In this document: in pieces, positions 13,576 to 15,092 of the stretch
Numbering within the stretch: the stretch's first letter is position 1
Layout of the letters: the number at the start of each line of letters is the position of its first letter
Assembly (NCBI GenBank): GCA_964648005.1
Contig: CAZYKR010000086.1
Span: 1 to 15,092 of the forward strand
DNA: 15,092 nt
DNA from: JAGQTE01 sp964648005
Lineage (GTDB): Bacteria; Actinomycetota; Acidimicrobiia; Acidimicrobiales; Acidimicrobilacustridaceae
Reading direction: 5' to 3'
Translations under genes and position numbers: made by a program
The notes under the pieces: generated by a model
Told to the model about the DNA's origin: nothing
Database searches by the model: none
The model's input: the letters and a program-made list of their open reading frames with translations, nothing else

Positions 13576-15092
13576 CCGCCAACAGCAGCAGGCTGAGGCG
13601 CTCTCGGCGCGGCTCGACAAGGACGGCCGAGCTGGGCGTGACCTGGCGTGGATCGTCGCCTTCTCCGTGGTCATCGCCCTGACGGCGTACACCACCGACT
13701 TCTTCTCGCGGGTCACCGGCTGGGCAGGCGAGCTCTCCGACACCAACCTCAACGGCGTGCTCGCCCTCGGCGTGCTGATCCCCCTCGCCGCGACGTTCTA
13801 CGCCATCCGGCGCTACCGCGACGCCTCCGCCGCGCGCGACGCCCTGGCCGACCTGGCCCAGCACGATCGGCTCACCGGCCTGCCGAACCGATCCTTCCTC
13901 GGCGACGGGTTCACCACCATCCTGCGCCGGGCCGACCGGGCCGGCGGACGGGTGGCGGTGCTCTTCGTCGACCTCGACGGCTTCAAGAAGATCAACGACG
14001 CCTACGGCTTCGACATCGGTGACGACGTCATGCGGGTGCTGGCCGACCGGCTGCGGCAGCTCGCCGGCCCGGACGACACCGTCGTGCGCTACGGCGGGGA
14101 CGAGTTCGTCCTCATCTGCGCCGGCATGACCACCGCCCAGGGCGCCGAGCGCACGGCCCGCCAGGTGGTGGCCGCCATCGAGGAGCCCGTCACCATCGGC
14201 GGCGACCGGCTGCGTCTGTCGGCCTCGGTCGGCGTCGCCATCGCCGAGGCGCACTGCAAGCGCCCCGACGACGTGCTCCACGACGCCGACGTCGCCATGT
14301 ACCAGGCCAAGGCGCTCGGCGCCGGACGCTACGCCTTGTTCGATCGCTCGATGCGGGACCGCATCACCCCGTCGACCATCGACCGGCGCCTGCGCGACGC
14401 GCTGGCGAGCGGCGAGTTCCGCCTCGTCTACCAACCGATCGTGTCGCTGTGGACCAAACGGATGGTGGGCGTGGAGGCGCTGTTGCGCTGGCACGATCCC
14501 GAACGCGGGGTCGTCCGCCCATCGGAGTTCCTCCCCGCGCTCGAGGAGAGCGGCCTCATCGTGCCGCTGGGCAATTGGATCCTCGAAGAGGTGTGCGCCC
14601 AGTCGCGCCGGTGGCAGGACGAGCACCCCGATCGTCCGCCGCTGAACATCAAGTGCAACGTGTCGGCGCGCCAACTCGCCCAGGCGAACTTCGTCGACCA
14701 CCTGGCGACCTCGCTCGAGCGCTCGGGCGCTGATCCCGCGCACCTCACCCTCGAGATCAGCGAGGGCGCGCTCATGTACGACGTGGCCAGCGCCTGGTCG
14801 ACCCTGCGCAGCTGTCGCCACCTCGGTGTCTCCCTGGCACTCGACGACTTCGGCACCGGCTACAGCTCGCTCGGCTACCTACGTCAGTTCAACCTCGACC
14901 TCCTCAAGATCGACAAGTCCTTCGTCGACGGCCTCGGCCGCTCCCGCGAGGACACGACGATCATCGAGCACGTCATCGGCATGGCCAAGGCGCTCGGGAT
15001 CGTGACCGTGGCCGAGGGCGTCGAGACCGAGCAGCAGGTCGACCTGCTGCGCAGCCTGAACTGTGACCTGGCGCAAGGGTGGTACTTCTCGA
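13568..15092 (+). CDS. Membrane GGDEF-EAL c-di-GMP protein (3' end cut by window)
   Basis: At least 508 residues are visible; the frame is still open at the window end. Two membrane helices (about 26-46 and 60-80) are joined by a short loop with no sensor domain, so any signal is likely sensed in or next to the membrane. The diguanylate cyclase domain has DRLTGLPNRSFL, FVDLDGFKKIND and an intact GGDEF (176-180). The product-inhibition RxxD site five residues upstream reads GPDD, so its arginine is missing. The EAL phosphodiesterase domain has VEALLRW (E303), NVSARQL, LEISEG, LALDDFGTGYSSLGYL, LLKIDKSFV and VAEGVETEQQ, then LAQGWYFS at the edge; every usual metal and catalytic residue up to there is present. 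It could therefore make and break c-di-GMP. Start: GTG 13568 with GGGGG upstream. It lies 108 bp after the NT5C-type gene. Confidence 0.92.
   Translation, partial: MADRQQQQAEALSARLDKDGRAGRDLAWIVAFSVVIALTAYTTDFFSRVTGWAGELSDTNLNGVLALGVLIPLAATFYAIRRYRDASAARDALADLAQHDRLTGLPNRSFLGDGFTTILRRADRAGGRVAVLFVDLDGFKKINDAYGFDIGDDVMRVLADRLRQLAGPDDTVVRYGGDEFVLICAGMTTAQGAERTARQVVAAIEEPVTIGGDRLRLSASVGVAIAEAHCKRPDDVLHDADVAMYQAKALGAGRYALFDRSMRDRITPSTIDRRLRDALASGEFRLVYQPIVSLWTKRMVGVEALLRWHDPERGVVRPSEFLPALEESGLIVPLGNWILEEVCAQSRRWQDEHPDRPPLNIKCNVSARQLAQANFVDHLATSLERSGADPAHLTLEISEGALMYDVASAWSTLRSCRHLGVSLALDDFGTGYSSLGYLRQFNLDLLKIDKSFVDGLGRSREDTTIIEHVIGMAKALGIVTVAEGVETEQQVDLLRSLNCDLAQGWYFS

Noticed and set aside
12236..14821. 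861-codon minus-strand open frame
   Set aside because: It is antisense to three genes with intact motifs (alpha/beta hydrolase, HAD phosphatase, GGDEF-EAL), and its composition is that of a shadow frame.

Overview
The window is about 70% G+C by eye, has strong G/C preference at third codon positions, uses GTG often as a start, and carries a long AftD-type (DUF3367) arabinofuranosyltransferase-like membrane protein. These traits point to a high-GC actinobacterium. An Acidimicrobiia-like lineage is my guess from gene content, not something the sequence proves. A run of exactly 100 N inside one gene shows that this is a scaffolded draft or metagenome assembly.

Layout. Minus strand, left end: the 5' end of a membrane protein (1-101), preceded by a five-helix membrane protein with a sulfatase/phosphoglycerol-transferase-type outer domain (178-1833). 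Divergent from it is a secreted lipoprotein lipase of the secretory lipase (LIP) type (1906-3123). An 87-bp spacer follows, holding an 8-bp palindrome, a TACGAT -10-like box and a clear AGGAG. It leads into a two-gene unit: a GT4 glycosyltransferase (3211-4416, apparently starting on ATC) and the giant AftD-like GT-C protein (4413-9087), which is interrupted by the N gap inside an 18-bp tandem repeat. A 129-bp spacer with another palindrome leads into a tight cluster: a GT2 polyprenyl-phosphate-mannose-synthase-like enzyme (9217-9957), an acyltransferase-3/SGNH O-acyltransferase (9961-12114), an alpha/beta hydrolase (12111-12797) and an NT5C-type HAD phosphatase (12794-13459). The last gene is a two-helix GGDEF-EAL c-di-GMP protein (13568 to beyond the right end).

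How the genes fit together. GT4, AftD-like, GT2 and acyltransferase genes together look like a cell-surface glycan locus. The GT2 enzyme would make a polyprenyl-phosphate sugar, the GT-C protein would transfer lipid-linked sugar outside the membrane, and the acyltransferase would decorate the glycan. The sulfatase-like membrane protein may add or remove a phospho- or sulfo-group on an envelope polymer. The lipase, alpha/beta hydrolase, nucleotidase and c-di-GMP enzyme have no evident step in this pathway. Three junctions use the same GTGA 4-bp overlap, which suggests translational coupling.

I see no tRNA, rRNA, insertion sequence, CRISPR array, prophage or defence system. I found no clearly new multi-gene system. 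The most interesting points are the ATC start, the repeat that broke the assembly, the palindromes and the hairpin that buries the ribosome site of the c-di-GMP gene.
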